64,000 nt of DNA from Pseudomonas oryzihabitans (GTDB taxonomy: Bacteria > Pseudomonadota > Gammaproteobacteria > Pseudomonadales > Pseudomonadaceae): positions 1,020,001-1,084,000 of the forward strand of contig NZ_CP017024.1 of assembly GCF_014522265.1 (NCBI RefSeq), in the 5' to 3' direction. The notes beneath the pieces were generated by a model. It did not search any database. It had not been told where the DNA came from and saw only the letters and a list, made by a program, of their open reading frames with translations. Each line of letters opens with the position of its first letter. The first letter of the stretch is position 1. This document shows positions 11,024-19,484 of this stretch, in pieces. The position numbers and the translations under genes were made by a program.

Positions 11024-12280
11024 TCAGGCGATCCCCAGTTGCTGGCGCAGTCGCGCCAGCACGCCCTCTTCCGCCACCGCCGGCAACTGCGCGGTATAGC
11101 CGCCAAAGCCGGCGAAGCGTGTGGCGAAATCCACCTCGAGCACGAATCTGTTGTCGAACTGCGGCGAGGCCAGGGGTGCCAGCACCTCGGCTGAATAGGT
11201 GTCGCGCGGATCGTTGCCCAGCCGCACCGGCAGGTCGCCGCTCTGCTGCCGATAGGCGACCCAGGGCGAATAGGTGAAGGCCTCCAGCCGGCCCCGCGCC
11301 AGGTCCAGTTCCAGCAGGCGCAGCAGGCCGTTGCCGCCGGCGTATTCGGTCTGGTAGTTGATCAGCAGCAGATCCACCGGATGGCCCAGGTCATTGGTCA
11401 GCCGCAGATGACCGCTGCCGTGGTTGTGGCCGTTGAGGGTCAGGAAGATCTGGTCGTTGCGGCGGATCAGCCGATTCCATAGCCGCACCCCGGTGTCGTT
11501 GCGCCGGGTGGAGAGCACGGCCTGGCCGTTCACCAGATCGACGATGTTGTGCGAGGCCAGGATGGTCGGCAGGTGCGGATAGCGATTCAGCATGCCCTGA
11601 GCCCAGTCCAGACTCTGGTCCGAGGGACACCAGTCCAGGGTCAGCAGCAGGAAGCCCTGCCCCAGTGCCGAGAAACGATGGGCCTCGTTGAGGCCGGTGA
11701 CATCGCGTTCGATGAAGGTGGACTGGCGCGCCGCCCGCTCGCGGCCGAAGTACTGGGTGAAGAGTTCGCGACCGTCACGCAGGCGATCCTCGGTGTAGAG
11801 CTCGACGACATCATGGTCGCCGGTCATGACGCTGTAGGGCACCCCGGCCTGCTCCAGCCGTGCCATGGCGTGACTGGCCAGGGCCCATTCGCCACGCTGC
11901 TCGGCGTTTTCCACCAGATCGCCCAGGTGCACCACGAACGGCAGGTTCAGCGCCGCAGCGTTGTGCGCCAGCCAATGGGTCTGGGCATGAAAGGCCAGTG
12001 CCGGCGGATAGCCCAGGTGCCCATAGCGCTCCACCCGCCGGCCATTGGGCAGCATCTCGTGGTTGTTCTCGCTGTAGTACTGGGTATCCGGCAGGACACC
12101 GAGCAGGAAGCTGCTGCGCGACGGCAGCGGCGCCAGCGGCGCGAAGGTATGCCGTTCGAACCAGAGTGCGCGGTGTTCCGGCAGGCCGTAGCGCTGGGTG
12201 GGCTTGCAGGCGGCCAGCAGCGGCAGACCGGCCAGCGCCAGGCACAGCCGGCGACGTTTGAAATCGGGTGAATCGGTCAT
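11024..12280 (-). CDS. Metallophosphoesterase lipoprotein
   Basis: A 418-residue calcineurin-like phosphoesterase. The N terminus has basic residues (KRRR), a hydrophobic segment and the lipobox LLAAC, indicating a lipoprotein; the RRR before it is also compatible with Tat export. Metal-binding blocks occur in order: LPDTQYY, HLGDLVEN, GDHD, SHNIVD and NGHNHGSGH. I start at ATG 12280 (MTDSPDFKRRR) since the open frame upstream reads back through the neighbouring gene. It begins ten bases after the glycosyltransferase stop, so the two are probably cotranscribed. The substrate is unknown. Confidence 0.88.
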   Translation of the reverse strand: MTDSPDFKRRRLCLALAGLPLLAACKPTQRYGLPEHRALWFERHTFAPLAPLPSRSSFLLGVLPDTQYYSENNHEMLPNGRRVERYGHLGYPPALAFHAQTHWLAHNAAALNLPFVVHLGDLVENAEQRGEWALASHAMARLEQAGVPYSVMTGDHDVVELYTEDRLRDGRELFTQYFGRERAARQSTFIERDVTGLNEAHRFSALGQGFLLLTLDWCPSDQSLDWAQGMLNRYPHLPTILASHNIVDLVNGQAVLSTRRNDTGVRLWNRLIRRNDQIFLTLNGHNHGSGHLRLTNDLGHPVDLLLINYQTEYAGGNGLLRLLELDLARGRLEAFTYSPWVAYRQQSGDLPVRLGNDPRDTYSAEVLAPLASPQFDNRFVLEVDFATRFAGFGGYTAQLPAVAEEGVLARLRQQLGIA

Positions 12281-12290
12281 CACAGCGGCC

Positions 12291-13970
12291 TCAGGGCAGG
12301 TAGTAGGCCTGCCAGCGGTTGTCGTTGAAGCGGCCTTCCAATACCGGTCGGCGGTTGGCCAGCGGAGTGCCGGCCAGGGCCGCCTGGCTGTCGGCGTCGA
12401 GCAGCACATAGGCGGGTCGGGCGACCTGGGTGAGCTGCGCCGCCTGGCCGATATCGAGGAAGGTCGGCAAGGGCACGTCGTAATCCAGATTCATCAGGTA
12501 GCGAAAGGCCTTGGTGTCCTGGCCCAGGCCAAGGAACACCAGTTGCCCGGGCTCCCCCTGGCGCAGGCTTTCCAAACGGGTGACGAAGGCGCGGGTGTCG
12601 TAGCGCAGCGCCTGCATCGGATCCAGTGCCAGCACCACCAGCAGCCATTGCGCCAGGGCTGCCGCGGCCAGGGGCATGCCCAGGCGGAAGGCGCCGCGCT
12701 CGCGCCAGGCGGCCACCAGGGCGAACAGCGTCAGGATGGCGAAGGCGCCCAGCAGGAAGCGCAGATCCAGTTCAGGCCACCAGCCCGCGGCCTGCAGCTT
12801 GGGCTGCTGCAGCTTGACCAGCACCCCGAGCACCAGCGGAAAGATCACCAGCAGCGGCAGGAACAGCCGCCGTACCCAGGCCAGGGCACCCTGCCCCTGC
12901 AGCAGCACCCAGGCGCCGAGGGCGGCGCAGGCCGGGATGGCCGGCAGGATGTAATAGGGCTTCTTGAAGGTGGGTATCGACAGGGCCACCAGGATCAGCG
13001 TGGCGAAGCCGGCCAGCTGGAGCAGCAGGCGGCTGTCCGCCTGGGTCTGGCGCAGCCGCCAGTGGTGCCTCAGCGTCGGCAAGGCCAGCAGTGCCAGGGG
13101 AAAGGCCGGCGCATAGCGATAGAGCCCCAGTTGCAGGAAGTACCACCAGGGATAGCCGGCACCGTCGGTGTCGTCCAGCCGCCCAGAAACCTGCATGCGC
13201 AGCACGTCTTCGACGAAGGCCGGGCCGCCGGTACGCCAGGCCAGGCCGAACAGCAGGGCGCAGCACAGCGCCAGCACCACGGCGCCCACCAGCCCGTAGC
13301 CAAAGCTGCGCCGCCAGTCACCTTGCACCAGCCAGTAGACGCAGACCACGCCACAGGGCTCGATCAACCCCAGCGGTCCGCGCACGGCGAAGCCGGCGGC
13401 CATGCACAGGAACACCAGGGCGCGCCGCCGGGACAGGCCGCGCTGGTCGGCGCTCCACAGCAGATAGAAGCAGCCCAGCGCCGCCAGGGTGACGAACTGA
13501 TCGAGGCAGATCGAACGGGCCTTGGCCAGGAAACCGTTGGTGAGCAGCAGCACCAGCACCGCCAGCAGGCCCCAGGCGCGGGACCGCTCGGCCAGCAGGC
13601 GATAGAGCAGCCCGACGATGGCCGCCGAGGCCAGCGCGGTGGGAATCACTGTGGCCAGGCGATTGACCTCGCCGAACAGCTGGGCGAAGACGTCTATCAG
13701 CAGCGTCGAAGTGGCGGGATAGTCCGGATAGGGCTGTCCGTAGCTGGTCGGGAAGGCACTGGCCCCGTGGCGAAACATCTCCTGGGCGAAGAGTGCGAAG
13801 CGGCCGTCGAAGCCAATGAAGGGCTGCTCCCACAGCCCCAGGGTGAACAGGGGCACCGCCAGCAGACACAGCGCCAGACTTTCCAGGCGCAGGCGCGCCA
13901 GACTCGGGATGGACGACACGCGGCAGGACTCCGGCAGGCTGGGAAGGACGGGCTCGCGCCTCGGCGCCAC
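12291..13970 (-). CDS. ArnT/PMT-like glycosyltransferase family 39 membrane protein
   Basis: About 559 residues with a dozen or so hydrophobic helices. The first periplasmic loop has the GFDGRFALFAQEM motif typical of the ArnT/PMT fold, in which an acidic residue acts as catalytic base, followed by GQPYPDYPATSTLLID. Such enzymes move a sugar from a polyprenyl-phosphate donor to lipid A, protein or polysaccharide. The acceptor is not evident, and no arn operon genes are nearby, so polymyxin-type lipid A modification is not claimed. The start is uncertain: GTG at 13970 or GTG at 13919, the latter with GGAG upstream. Confidence 0.82.
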   Translation of the reverse strand: MAPRREPVLPSLPESCRVSSIPSLARLRLESLALCLLAVPLFTLGLWEQPFIGFDGRFALFAQEMFRHGASAFPTSYGQPYPDYPATSTLLIDVFAQLFGEVNRLATVIPTALASAAIVGLLYRLLAERSRAWGLLAVLVLLLTNGFLAKARSICLDQFVTLAALGCFYLLWSADQRGLSRRRALVFLCMAAGFAVRGPLGLIEPCGVVCVYWLVQGDWRRSFGYGLVGAVVLALCCALLFGLAWRTGGPAFVEDVLRMQVSGRLDDTDGAGYPWWYFLQLGLYRYAPAFPLALLALPTLRHHWRLRQTQADSRLLLQLAGFATLILVALSIPTFKKPYYILPAIPACAALGAWVLLQGQGALAWVRRLFLPLLVIFPLVLGVLVKLQQPKLQAAGWWPELDLRFLLGAFAILTLFALVAAWRERGAFRLGMPLAAAALAQWLLVVLALDPMQALRYDTRAFVTRLESLRQGEPGQLVFLGLGQDTKAFRYLMNLDYDVPLPTFLDIGQAAQLTQVARPAYVLLDADSQAALAGTPLANRRPVLEGRFNDNRWQAYYLP

Positions 13971-14177
13971 TATCGCCGAACAACCTTAGGGATCGCTGAA
14001 ACCAGGCTGACGGCAGGCTGACAGGAACCCCAGGACAGAGCGGTTCGGCGATGAGGCGGTCGCGACTATGCCGATGAATTGAAGATTTTTCATGACAGCT
14101 GCATCCAAAGCGCCGGCTGCCGGGTATAGCCCCTACAGTCCAACCGACTGTGCCCCCTCTCAATCCGGAGCAAGCGC

Positions 14178-14705
14178 ATGAACAACACCTCCAGCCGTTG
14201 CAGCATCCTGGTCCTGACCGCCCTGCTGAGCACCCCGCTGCTGGCCCAGGGCGAGTTGCCCGAGGCCGTCCGCGTGCCCGCCGGCAACAGCCTGATGCTG
14301 GAAACCGTGGGCAAGGGCACCATCGTCTACGAATGCCGCGACAAGAAGGACATGCCCGGCCAGACCGAGTGGTTCTTTGTCGGCCCCAAGGCCGACCTGC
14401 ATGATCGCCAGGGCAAGCAGGTGGGGCGCTACTACGGTCCGCCCGCGACCTGGGAAGCAAGCGATGGCTCCAAGGTGGTCGGCAAGCAACTGGCCGTCGC
14501 TCCCGCCGGCGCCGGCAACCTGCCCTATCAGCTGGTGGAGGCCGCGCCCGCCGAAGGCAAGGGCGCCTTCCAGGGCACCACCTACATCCAGCGCACCGCG
14601 CTCAAGGGTGGCGTCGCGCCGGCGAAGGCCTGCACCTCGGCCAACAAGGGCGAACAGCAGACCGTGAACTACCAGGCCGACTATCTGTTCTGGAAGAAGG
14701 GCTGA
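14178..14705 (+). CDS. DUF3455 domain-containing exported protein
   Basis: A 175-residue protein with a clear signal peptide (CSILVLTALLSTPLLAQG). The mature part begins LPEAVRVPAGNSLMLETVGKG and carries the family features GTIVYECRDK, YYGPPATWEASDGSKV and a C-terminal Cys in KACTSANKGEQQ, so one disulfide is possible (Cys near 53 and near 154). Its function is unknown. It lies 85 bp upstream of an ECF sigma / anti-sigma pair on the same strand; this combination suggests, but does not prove, that it belongs to that regulon. Confidence 0.85.
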   Translation: MNNTSSRCSILVLTALLSTPLLAQGELPEAVRVPAGNSLMLETVGKGTIVYECRDKKDMPGQTEWFFVGPKADLHDRQGKQVGRYYGPPATWEASDGSKVVGKQLAVAPAGAGNLPYQLVEAAPAEGKGAFQGTTYIQRTALKGGVAPAKACTSANKGEQQTVNYQADYLFWKKG

Positions 14706-14790
14706 GGTCCGGGGGACAGCCAGGAGCGGATCGGCTAGGCTCGGCTGATCCGGTCGCCACCCTGGCGTCCCCAGCCTGGCGCGCGCCCTC

Positions 14791-15318
14791 GTGACCGAAC
14801 GTTCCCCCGATCCAGCCACCCTGCTCGCCGCCTGTGCCCGGGGCGAGCGCGCCGCCCTGCAGCGCCTCTATCAGAACGAGGCGCCGCTGTTGCTGGGTAT
14901 CGTCCTGCGCCTGGTGCGCGATCGCGGGCTGGCCGAGGACATCCTCCACGATGCCTTTCTGCGCATCTGGCGCGGCGCCGCCGGGTTCGCCCCGGAGCGC
15001 GGTTCGGCGCGTGGCTGGATGTGCAGCGTGGCCCGCAACCTGGCGCTCAACGCCTTGCGCGATCGGCAGCGCCTCGTGCCCCTGGCGGACAGCTGGGAAC
15101 CCCTGGCCGAGTCTGCCGATCCGGCGCGAGAGGCCGACGGCCGCCGCCTGGAGGGCTGCCTGCAGAACCTGGAAGCACCGCGGCGGGAGGCCATCCTGGC
15201 CGCCTACCTGGACGGCTGCTCCCATGGCGAGATCGCCCAGCGCCTGCAGGCACCCCTGGGTACGGTGAAGAGCTGGATCACGCGTGGTCTCAAGGCGCTC
15301 AGGGAGTGCATGACATGA
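14791..15318 (+). CDS. ECF-type RNA polymerase sigma factor (SigK-like group)
   Basis: A 175-residue sigma-70 family protein. Region 2 covers residues about 22-90 (LYQNEAPLLLGIVLRLVRD, then AEDILHDAFLRIWR and WMCSVARNLALNALRDRQR), and region 4 covers about 118-172 (LQNLEAPRREAILAAYLDG, GEIAQRLQAPLGTVKSWITR). The GTG start at 14791 gives the normal family length. The stop codon overlaps the ATG of the next gene (ATGA), coupling it to its anti-sigma factor. The inducing signal is unknown. Confidence 0.9.
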   Translation: MTERSPDPATLLAACARGERAALQRLYQNEAPLLLGIVLRLVRDRGLAEDILHDAFLRIWRGAAGFAPERGSARGWMCSVARNLALNALRDRQRLVPLADSWEPLAESADPAREADGRRLEGCLQNLEAPRREAILAAYLDGCSHGEIAQRLQAPLGTVKSWITRGLKALRECMT

Positions 15319-16025
15319 ACAGCGACGCCACCCTGCCCCCGGACGAAAAACGCGAACGCCTGGCCGGCGAATACGTGCTCGGTACCCTGGACGCCGAAGA
15401 GCGTCGTCGCGTGGAGTCTGCGCTGGCGACGGACGCCCTGCTGGCCGCCGCCGTGGCGCGCTGGGAGGCGCGCCTGCAGCCGCTGGCCGAGCGGGTGCCA
15501 CCCGTCGAGCCCGGCGCGAATCTCTGGCCGCGCATCGAACGCAGTCTGGGTGAGGCCGACACCCGGGTCGTCATCCGGCGCGAGTCGCTGTGGCAACGGC
15601 TGGCGCTCTGGCAGGGTCTGAGTGCGGCAGGGCTGGCCGCCAGTCTGGTGCTCGCGGTGCTGCTACTGCTGCGCCCGGTACCCACGCCAAGCTACCTGGT
15701 GGTGCTGGCGGCGCCCAGCGATCGCACGCCCGGCTGGGTGATCCAGACTGCCAGCGCCCATGACCTGCAGTTGATTCCGCTGGGGCGCGATGCCGTGCCG
15801 AGCGGCAAGACCCTGCAATTCTGGACCAAGGCCGATGCCTGGCAGGGCCCGGTATCTCTGGGTCTGGTCCAGCCTGGGCGTACTCTGCAGGTACCGCTGG
15901 ACCGGCTGCCGCCGCTGGAAGCCAACCAGTTGTTCGAACTCACCCTGGAAGACCAGGGCGGCTCGCCCACCGGCCGACCCACCGGACCGATCCAGTTCAT
16001 CGGCCGGGCAGTGAAGGTGCTCTAG
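15315..16025 (+). CDS. RskA-type anti-sigma factor
   Basis: A 236-residue inner-membrane anti-sigma factor. The cytoplasmic N-terminal domain (residues 1-85; AGEYVLGTLDAEERRRVESAL) binds the sigma factor. A single hydrophobic helix follows at about residues 103-122 (AAGLAASLVLAVLLLLRPV), and a periplasmic anti-sigma-K domain ends with IQFIGRAVKVL. ATG at 15315 overlaps the sigma-factor stop by four bases. The partnership with the upstream ECF sigma factor is secure from this coupling; the cue that releases it is not. Confidence 0.9.
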   Translation: MNSDATLPPDEKRERLAGEYVLGTLDAEERRRVESALATDALLAAAVARWEARLQPLAERVPPVEPGANLWPRIERSLGEADTRVVIRRESLWQRLALWQGLSAAGLAASLVLAVLLLLRPVPTPSYLVVLAAPSDRTPGWVIQTASAHDLQLIPLGRDAVPSGKTLQFWTKADAWQGPVSLGLVQPGRTLQVPLDRLPPLEANQLFELTLEDQGGSPTGRPTGPIQFIGRAVKVL

Positions 16026-16034
16026 CGAGCGCCC

Positions 16035-16793
16035 TTAACTCTGGCGGTGGATGTTGAAGTTGTTGAACGCCTGGCAGGTCGCCATCAACTGGATGCGGTT
16101 GATGTTGACGTGTCTGGGCTGGTTCAGCGACCAGTGGATGGATTCGGCGATGTCGTCCGGCGTCAGGGGCTCGGTGCCGGCATAGACGGCATCGGCCTTG
16201 GCCTTGTCGCCACCGAAGCGCACCACCGAGAACTCGCTTTCCGACAGCCCGGGCTCGATGTTGGTCACCCGCACCCCGGTACCGAGCAGGTCGGATCTCA
16301 GGCTCAGGCTGAACTGCTTGAGGAAGGCCTTGGTGGCGCCATAGACGTGGCTGCCCGGATAGGGATAGTCACCCGCGACCGAGCCCAGGTTGACGATGCC
16401 GGCGCCAGCGCCATGGGCGATCAGTCGCGGCAACAGCAGACGGGTGCAATAGAGCATGCCCTTGATGTTGGTATCGACCATGGTGTCCCAGTCGTCCAGG
16501 TCGCAGCTCTGCGCCGGCGTGTTGCCCAGCGCCAGACCGGCATTGTTGACCAGGGCGCGCAACTGGTTGAATTCCTCCGGCAGGCCGGCGACCGCCGCTT
16601 CCACGGCCGCGCGATCCTGGACGTCCAGCACCAGCGGCAGCACCTTGGCCTGGCCGGACAGTTCCTCGGCCAGGGCGTGCAGGCGATCCTCGCGGCGGCC
16701 GGTGATGACGATCGACCAGCCGTCCTTGGCGAAGCGGCGAGCGGTGGCGGCGCCGAAGCCGGAGGTGGCGCCGGTGATGAAGATCGAAGACAT
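16035..16793 (-). CDS. ydfG: YdfG-like NADP-dependent 3-hydroxy acid dehydrogenase (SDR)
   Basis: A 252-residue short-chain dehydrogenase closely resembling E. coli YdfG, which oxidises L-serine and related 3-hydroxy acids and reduces malonic semialdehyde. The nucleotide-binding loop TGATSGFG is at about residues 7-14, ITGRREDRL suggests NADP, NNAGLALG follows, and the catalytic YGATKAF and IEPGLSESEFS regions are in place, ending HVNINRIQLM...NIHRQS as in YdfG. The ATG at 16793 is preceded by AAGGAAA; the frame extends upstream without support. It converges on the anti-sigma gene. Confidence 0.88.
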   Translation of the reverse strand: MSSIFITGATSGFGAATARRFAKDGWSIVITGRREDRLHALAEELSGQAKVLPLVLDVQDRAAVEAAVAGLPEEFNQLRALVNNAGLALGNTPAQSCDLDDWDTMVDTNIKGMLYCTRLLLPRLIAHGAGAGIVNLGSVAGDYPYPGSHVYGATKAFLKQFSLSLRSDLLGTGVRVTNIEPGLSESEFSVVRFGGDKAKADAVYAGTEPLTPDDIAESIHWSLNQPRHVNINRIQLMATCQAFNNFNIHRQS

Positions 16794-16964
16794 GAAAGTT
16801 TCCTTCTGCGAGGGAGTTTGGCCGAGGCCCACGATAGCTCAGGGTCATTGGTCAGGCGAATACTCAGATCACCGGGAATCCAGCAGATCAGTTATAACGC
16901 CTTGGAATTGCACGGTTTTCCGCGCATTGGCGAATTTTTGAACAGTTTCCGCCAGGCCAGGTGC

Positions 16965-16983
16965 GCCGGGCCTCACGCCCGGC
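16965..16983. other. GC-rich hairpin downstream of the aconitase-X gene
   Basis: GCCGGGC-CTCAC-GCCCGGC forms a perfect 7-bp stem about 60 bp after the stop of the minus-strand operon. No T run follows on the minus strand, so it is not a canonical Rho-independent terminator but may protect the 3' end of the transcript. The rest of the 250-bp gap between ydfG and the aconitase-X gene shows nothing else convincing. Confidence 0.45.
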
Positions 16984-17043
16984 TATGCCAAGCTTATCCA
17001 CAGGACGATCCACGGAATTCCTGTACAGAACTCGGACCGGGCT

Positions 17044-18765
17044 TCAGGTGGATAAGTCCGCGCGTACCAGCCAGGCGGGCGGCTCGGCCGGCGCCAGTCC
17101 GGTGCAGGCCGCCTCGACACAGGCGGCGAGGCCGGCGAAGCGCAGCTCGCGACCGGTAAGGCCCGGGCCGTAGTGGGCGAACTTGCCGGAATTGGTCAGC
17201 AGGGTACGGGCCGCAGGCGGCACCAGGGGCTCGCCGAGCATGCACCAGCAGGTGTCCCCTACCAGCTGGGCGCCGAAGGCTTCCAGCTCGGCCAGGCTAC
17301 CGGCCCGTTCGGCCGCGGCGCGCACGTCTCGCCCCAGGGTGATCACCAGGGCCACCGCGGGATGCCGCTGCCGGCCGCGGCAGAGCTCGGCCAGGCGCTG
17401 GCATTCCTCGGCGGAAAAATGTGGATTGCCCAGGGCCACCAGCTGCACCTCGCGCGCAGCGGCGCTGTCCAGTTCGGCCCAGGCCTGGCGCAGGTCCGCC
17501 AGATCTATGTCCTCGACCTCCAGCTCGGGCGCCGCGACCGCGGCCAGGATCGGCGCCTCGGGCGTCACCCCGACCAGATGGAACAGCGGCGCCGCCGAGG
17601 TGGTGGCGAAGGCGGCGCCAAAGGCCTTGAGATCGTCGCGGCCGGGCTGGGCCTGTTCCAGCCCGAGCACCGCGGGGATCCGGGTGGGCGAACGCAGGCC
17701 GATGCAGTAGCCGAGCAGCGGATAGAAGGCGTCGTCATGGCCCTCGGGTACGCTGATCCGGAAGACCTTGCCCGCGCGGCGGCCGCTGTCCAAATGGCAG
17801 CCGGCCAGGGGTGCTCGACCGGTCAGGGCGGTGCAGATGTCGAGGAAGTCGGCGTACTTCTGGGTACGCGCCCCCAGCACGCTGTTGGCGAAGACCACGG
17901 CATTGGATTCGGCCCAGACCACCTGCTCGCCCAGGATCGGGGCGCTGTCCAGCAGATAGGGCGCACAGGTGAAGGTGGGACGGCAGCCCAGGGCCACATA
18001 GGCCTCGGCCAGGGCGCTGGCCGGTTCGCCCAACGCTGGCGCCACGCCCTGCGCGCGCCAGCGACGCTGATCCACCGACACCGCATTGAGGCTGGTGGGC
18101 ACCCGTACTCGACCGCCCCACTCCACCAGTCGCTGGGCGAAGGCCAGGCTGGCCGGGCCGGTGTAGATGCAGCCGTCGATATGGGCCTGGGTGATGTCGA
18201 GCAATTCGCGAGCGCCCTGCAGGTGCGCCATGCGCACCAGGATCTTCATCGCCGCCTGCACGGCCTGGCCCTCGGCGCCCGCCAGCTTGGCCCGGTCGGT
18301 CGCGCTGAGCTGCAAAGCGGCAGGGGCTTCGGTAGCGGTGCCGGGAAAGCGCTCTCCGGGCGCGCCGACCCAGCCATCGTTTACCGCGATCTCGTCCTGC
18401 CCGGCGAGGGCCGCGAAGGCCTCGGCGCCCAGGCTGACGACCGGCAGGGAGCGACCGAAGAGTTCTTCCGCGACGATGGCACCCAGGCTGAGGATCTCGT
18501 CCGGCTCGGCCAGCAGCAAGGCTGCCGGCCCGCGGCCCGCCAGCAACAGCTCCAGCAGCACGGCGCTGCCGGTGCAGGAACCACGACCGCTGGGAATGGC
18601 GAGGATGCGTCCGGCCAGTTCCAGGCCGTGCAGGGGATGGTGGCGATCGATCACCCGGCCGCTGGCCGGATCGACGCCACCCCAGAAACTCAGCCCCAGG
18701 GGCGCCCAGGCCAGGCGTCCCCGGGCCTGGCCCGCGACCAGACAGCGACCGCGGACCGCCGCCAC
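17044..18765 (-). CDS. Aconitase X (AcnX), fused swivel + catalytic domains; candidate cis-3-hydroxy-L-proline dehydratase
   Basis: A 573-residue protein. Residues 1 to about 140 form the AcnX swivel domain (DUF126: FWGGVDPASGRVIDRHHPLHG, then GRGSCTGS at 60-67). The remainder is the AcnX catalytic domain (DUF521: DGCIYTGPASLAFAQRLVEW, VPTSLNAVSVDQRRW, CAPYLL and SNAVVFANSVLGART), with Cys residues suited to an iron site. Fused bacterial AcnX proteins have been characterised as cis-3-hydroxy-L-proline dehydratases; this is family knowledge and the substrate here is inferred. The GTG start at 18765 lies two bases after the livF stop and no other plausible start is close, so it is the last gene of the liv operon. 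Confidence 0.85.
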   Translation of the reverse strand: MAAVRGRCLVAGQARGRLAWAPLGLSFWGGVDPASGRVIDRHHPLHGLELAGRILAIPSGRGSCTGSAVLLELLLAGRGPAALLLAEPDEILSLGAIVAEELFGRSLPVVSLGAEAFAALAGQDEIAVNDGWVGAPGERFPGTATEAPAALQLSATDRAKLAGAEGQAVQAAMKILVRMAHLQGARELLDITQAHIDGCIYTGPASLAFAQRLVEWGGRVRVPTSLNAVSVDQRRWRAQGVAPALGEPASALAEAYVALGCRPTFTCAPYLLDSAPILGEQVVWAESNAVVFANSVLGARTQKYADFLDICTALTGRAPLAGCHLDSGRRAGKVFRISVPEGHDDAFYPLLGYCIGLRSPTRIPAVLGLEQAQPGRDDLKAFGAAFATTSAAPLFHLVGVTPEAPILAAVAAPELEVEDIDLADLRQAWAELDSAAAREVQLVALGNPHFSAEECQRLAELCRGRQRHPAVALVITLGRDVRAAAERAGSLAELEAFGAQLVGDTCWCMLGEPLVPPAARTLLTNSGKFAHYGPGLTGRELRFAGLAACVEAACTGLAPAEPPAWLVRADLST

Positions 18766-18767
18766 CG

Positions 18768-19484
18768 CTAGTGGCCGCCCAGGTAGGCTTCGCGCACCTG
18801 GGGATTGGCCAGCAATTCCTGGCCACTGCCGCTCATGCGGATCTCGCCGGTGACCATCACATAGGCACGGTCGGACAGGCGCAGGGCATGGTTGGCGTTC
18901 TGCTCTACCAGGAAGATGGTCATGCCGCTCTGCGCCAGCTCGCGCAGGATCTGGAAGATCTGCTTCACCACGATGGGCGCCAGGCCCAGGCTGGGCTCGT
19001 CGAGCAGCAGCAGCTTGGGTCGCGCCATCAGCGCCCGGGCGATGGCCAGCATCTGCTGCTCGCCGCCGGACATGGTCATGGCGCGCTGGTTGCGGCGCTC
19101 CTTGAGGCGCGGGAAGAGCTCGAACATGCGCTGCATGTCCTCGTCCACCCAGCGGGTGCCGATGGGGATGGTGCCCATCAGCAGATTCTCCTCGACCGTC
19201 ATGTCGGGGAACACATGGCGCCCCTCCGGCGACTGGGCGATGCCGTTGGAGGCCACGTAGTGGGCGTTCTTGCGGGTGATGTCCTCGCCCCGGTAGAGGA
19301 TCTGCCCATTGCGCGCCTGGGGCTGGCTGAAGATGGACATCAGCAGGGTGGACTTGCCGGCGCCATTGGAGCCGATCAGGCTCACCGTCTCGCCTTCGTT
19401 GATGGACAGGGAGACGCTCTTCAGGGCCTGGATCGGCCCGTAGAAGACGTCGACGTTGCGAAATTCCAGGATCGGCGTGGTCAT
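18768..19484 (-). CDS. livF: High-affinity branched-chain amino acid ABC transporter, ATP-binding protein LivF (BraG)
   Basis: One of two ATPases energising leucine/isoleucine/valine uptake, 238 residues. Walker A GSNGAGKST, signature MSGGEQQML, Walker B LLLLDEPSLGLAP and the switch His in FLVEQN are intact. The SLGLAP motif is typical of LivF. ATG at 19484 overlaps the livG stop by four bases. The same reading frame stays open far upstream through livG, but that part is out of register with livG and is not coding. Confidence 0.96.
   Translation of the reverse strand: MTTPILEFRNVDVFYGPIQALKSVSLSINEGETVSLIGSNGAGKSTLLMSIFSQPQARNGQILYRGEDITRKNAHYVASNGIAQSPEGRHVFPDMTVEENLLMGTIPIGTRWVDEDMQRMFELFPRLKERRNQRAMTMSGGEQQMLAIARALMARPKLLLLDEPSLGLAPIVVKQIFQILRELAQSGMTIFLVEQNANHALRLSDRAYVMVTGEIRMSGSGQELLANPQVREAYLGGH

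Noticed and set aside
16994-17002. Perfect DnaA box TTATCCACA, with a one-mismatch copy in opposite orientation at 17047-17055.
   Set aside because: A single exact nine-mer is expected about once in this much sequence on two strands, and there is no cluster, AT-rich unwinding region or replication gene nearby.
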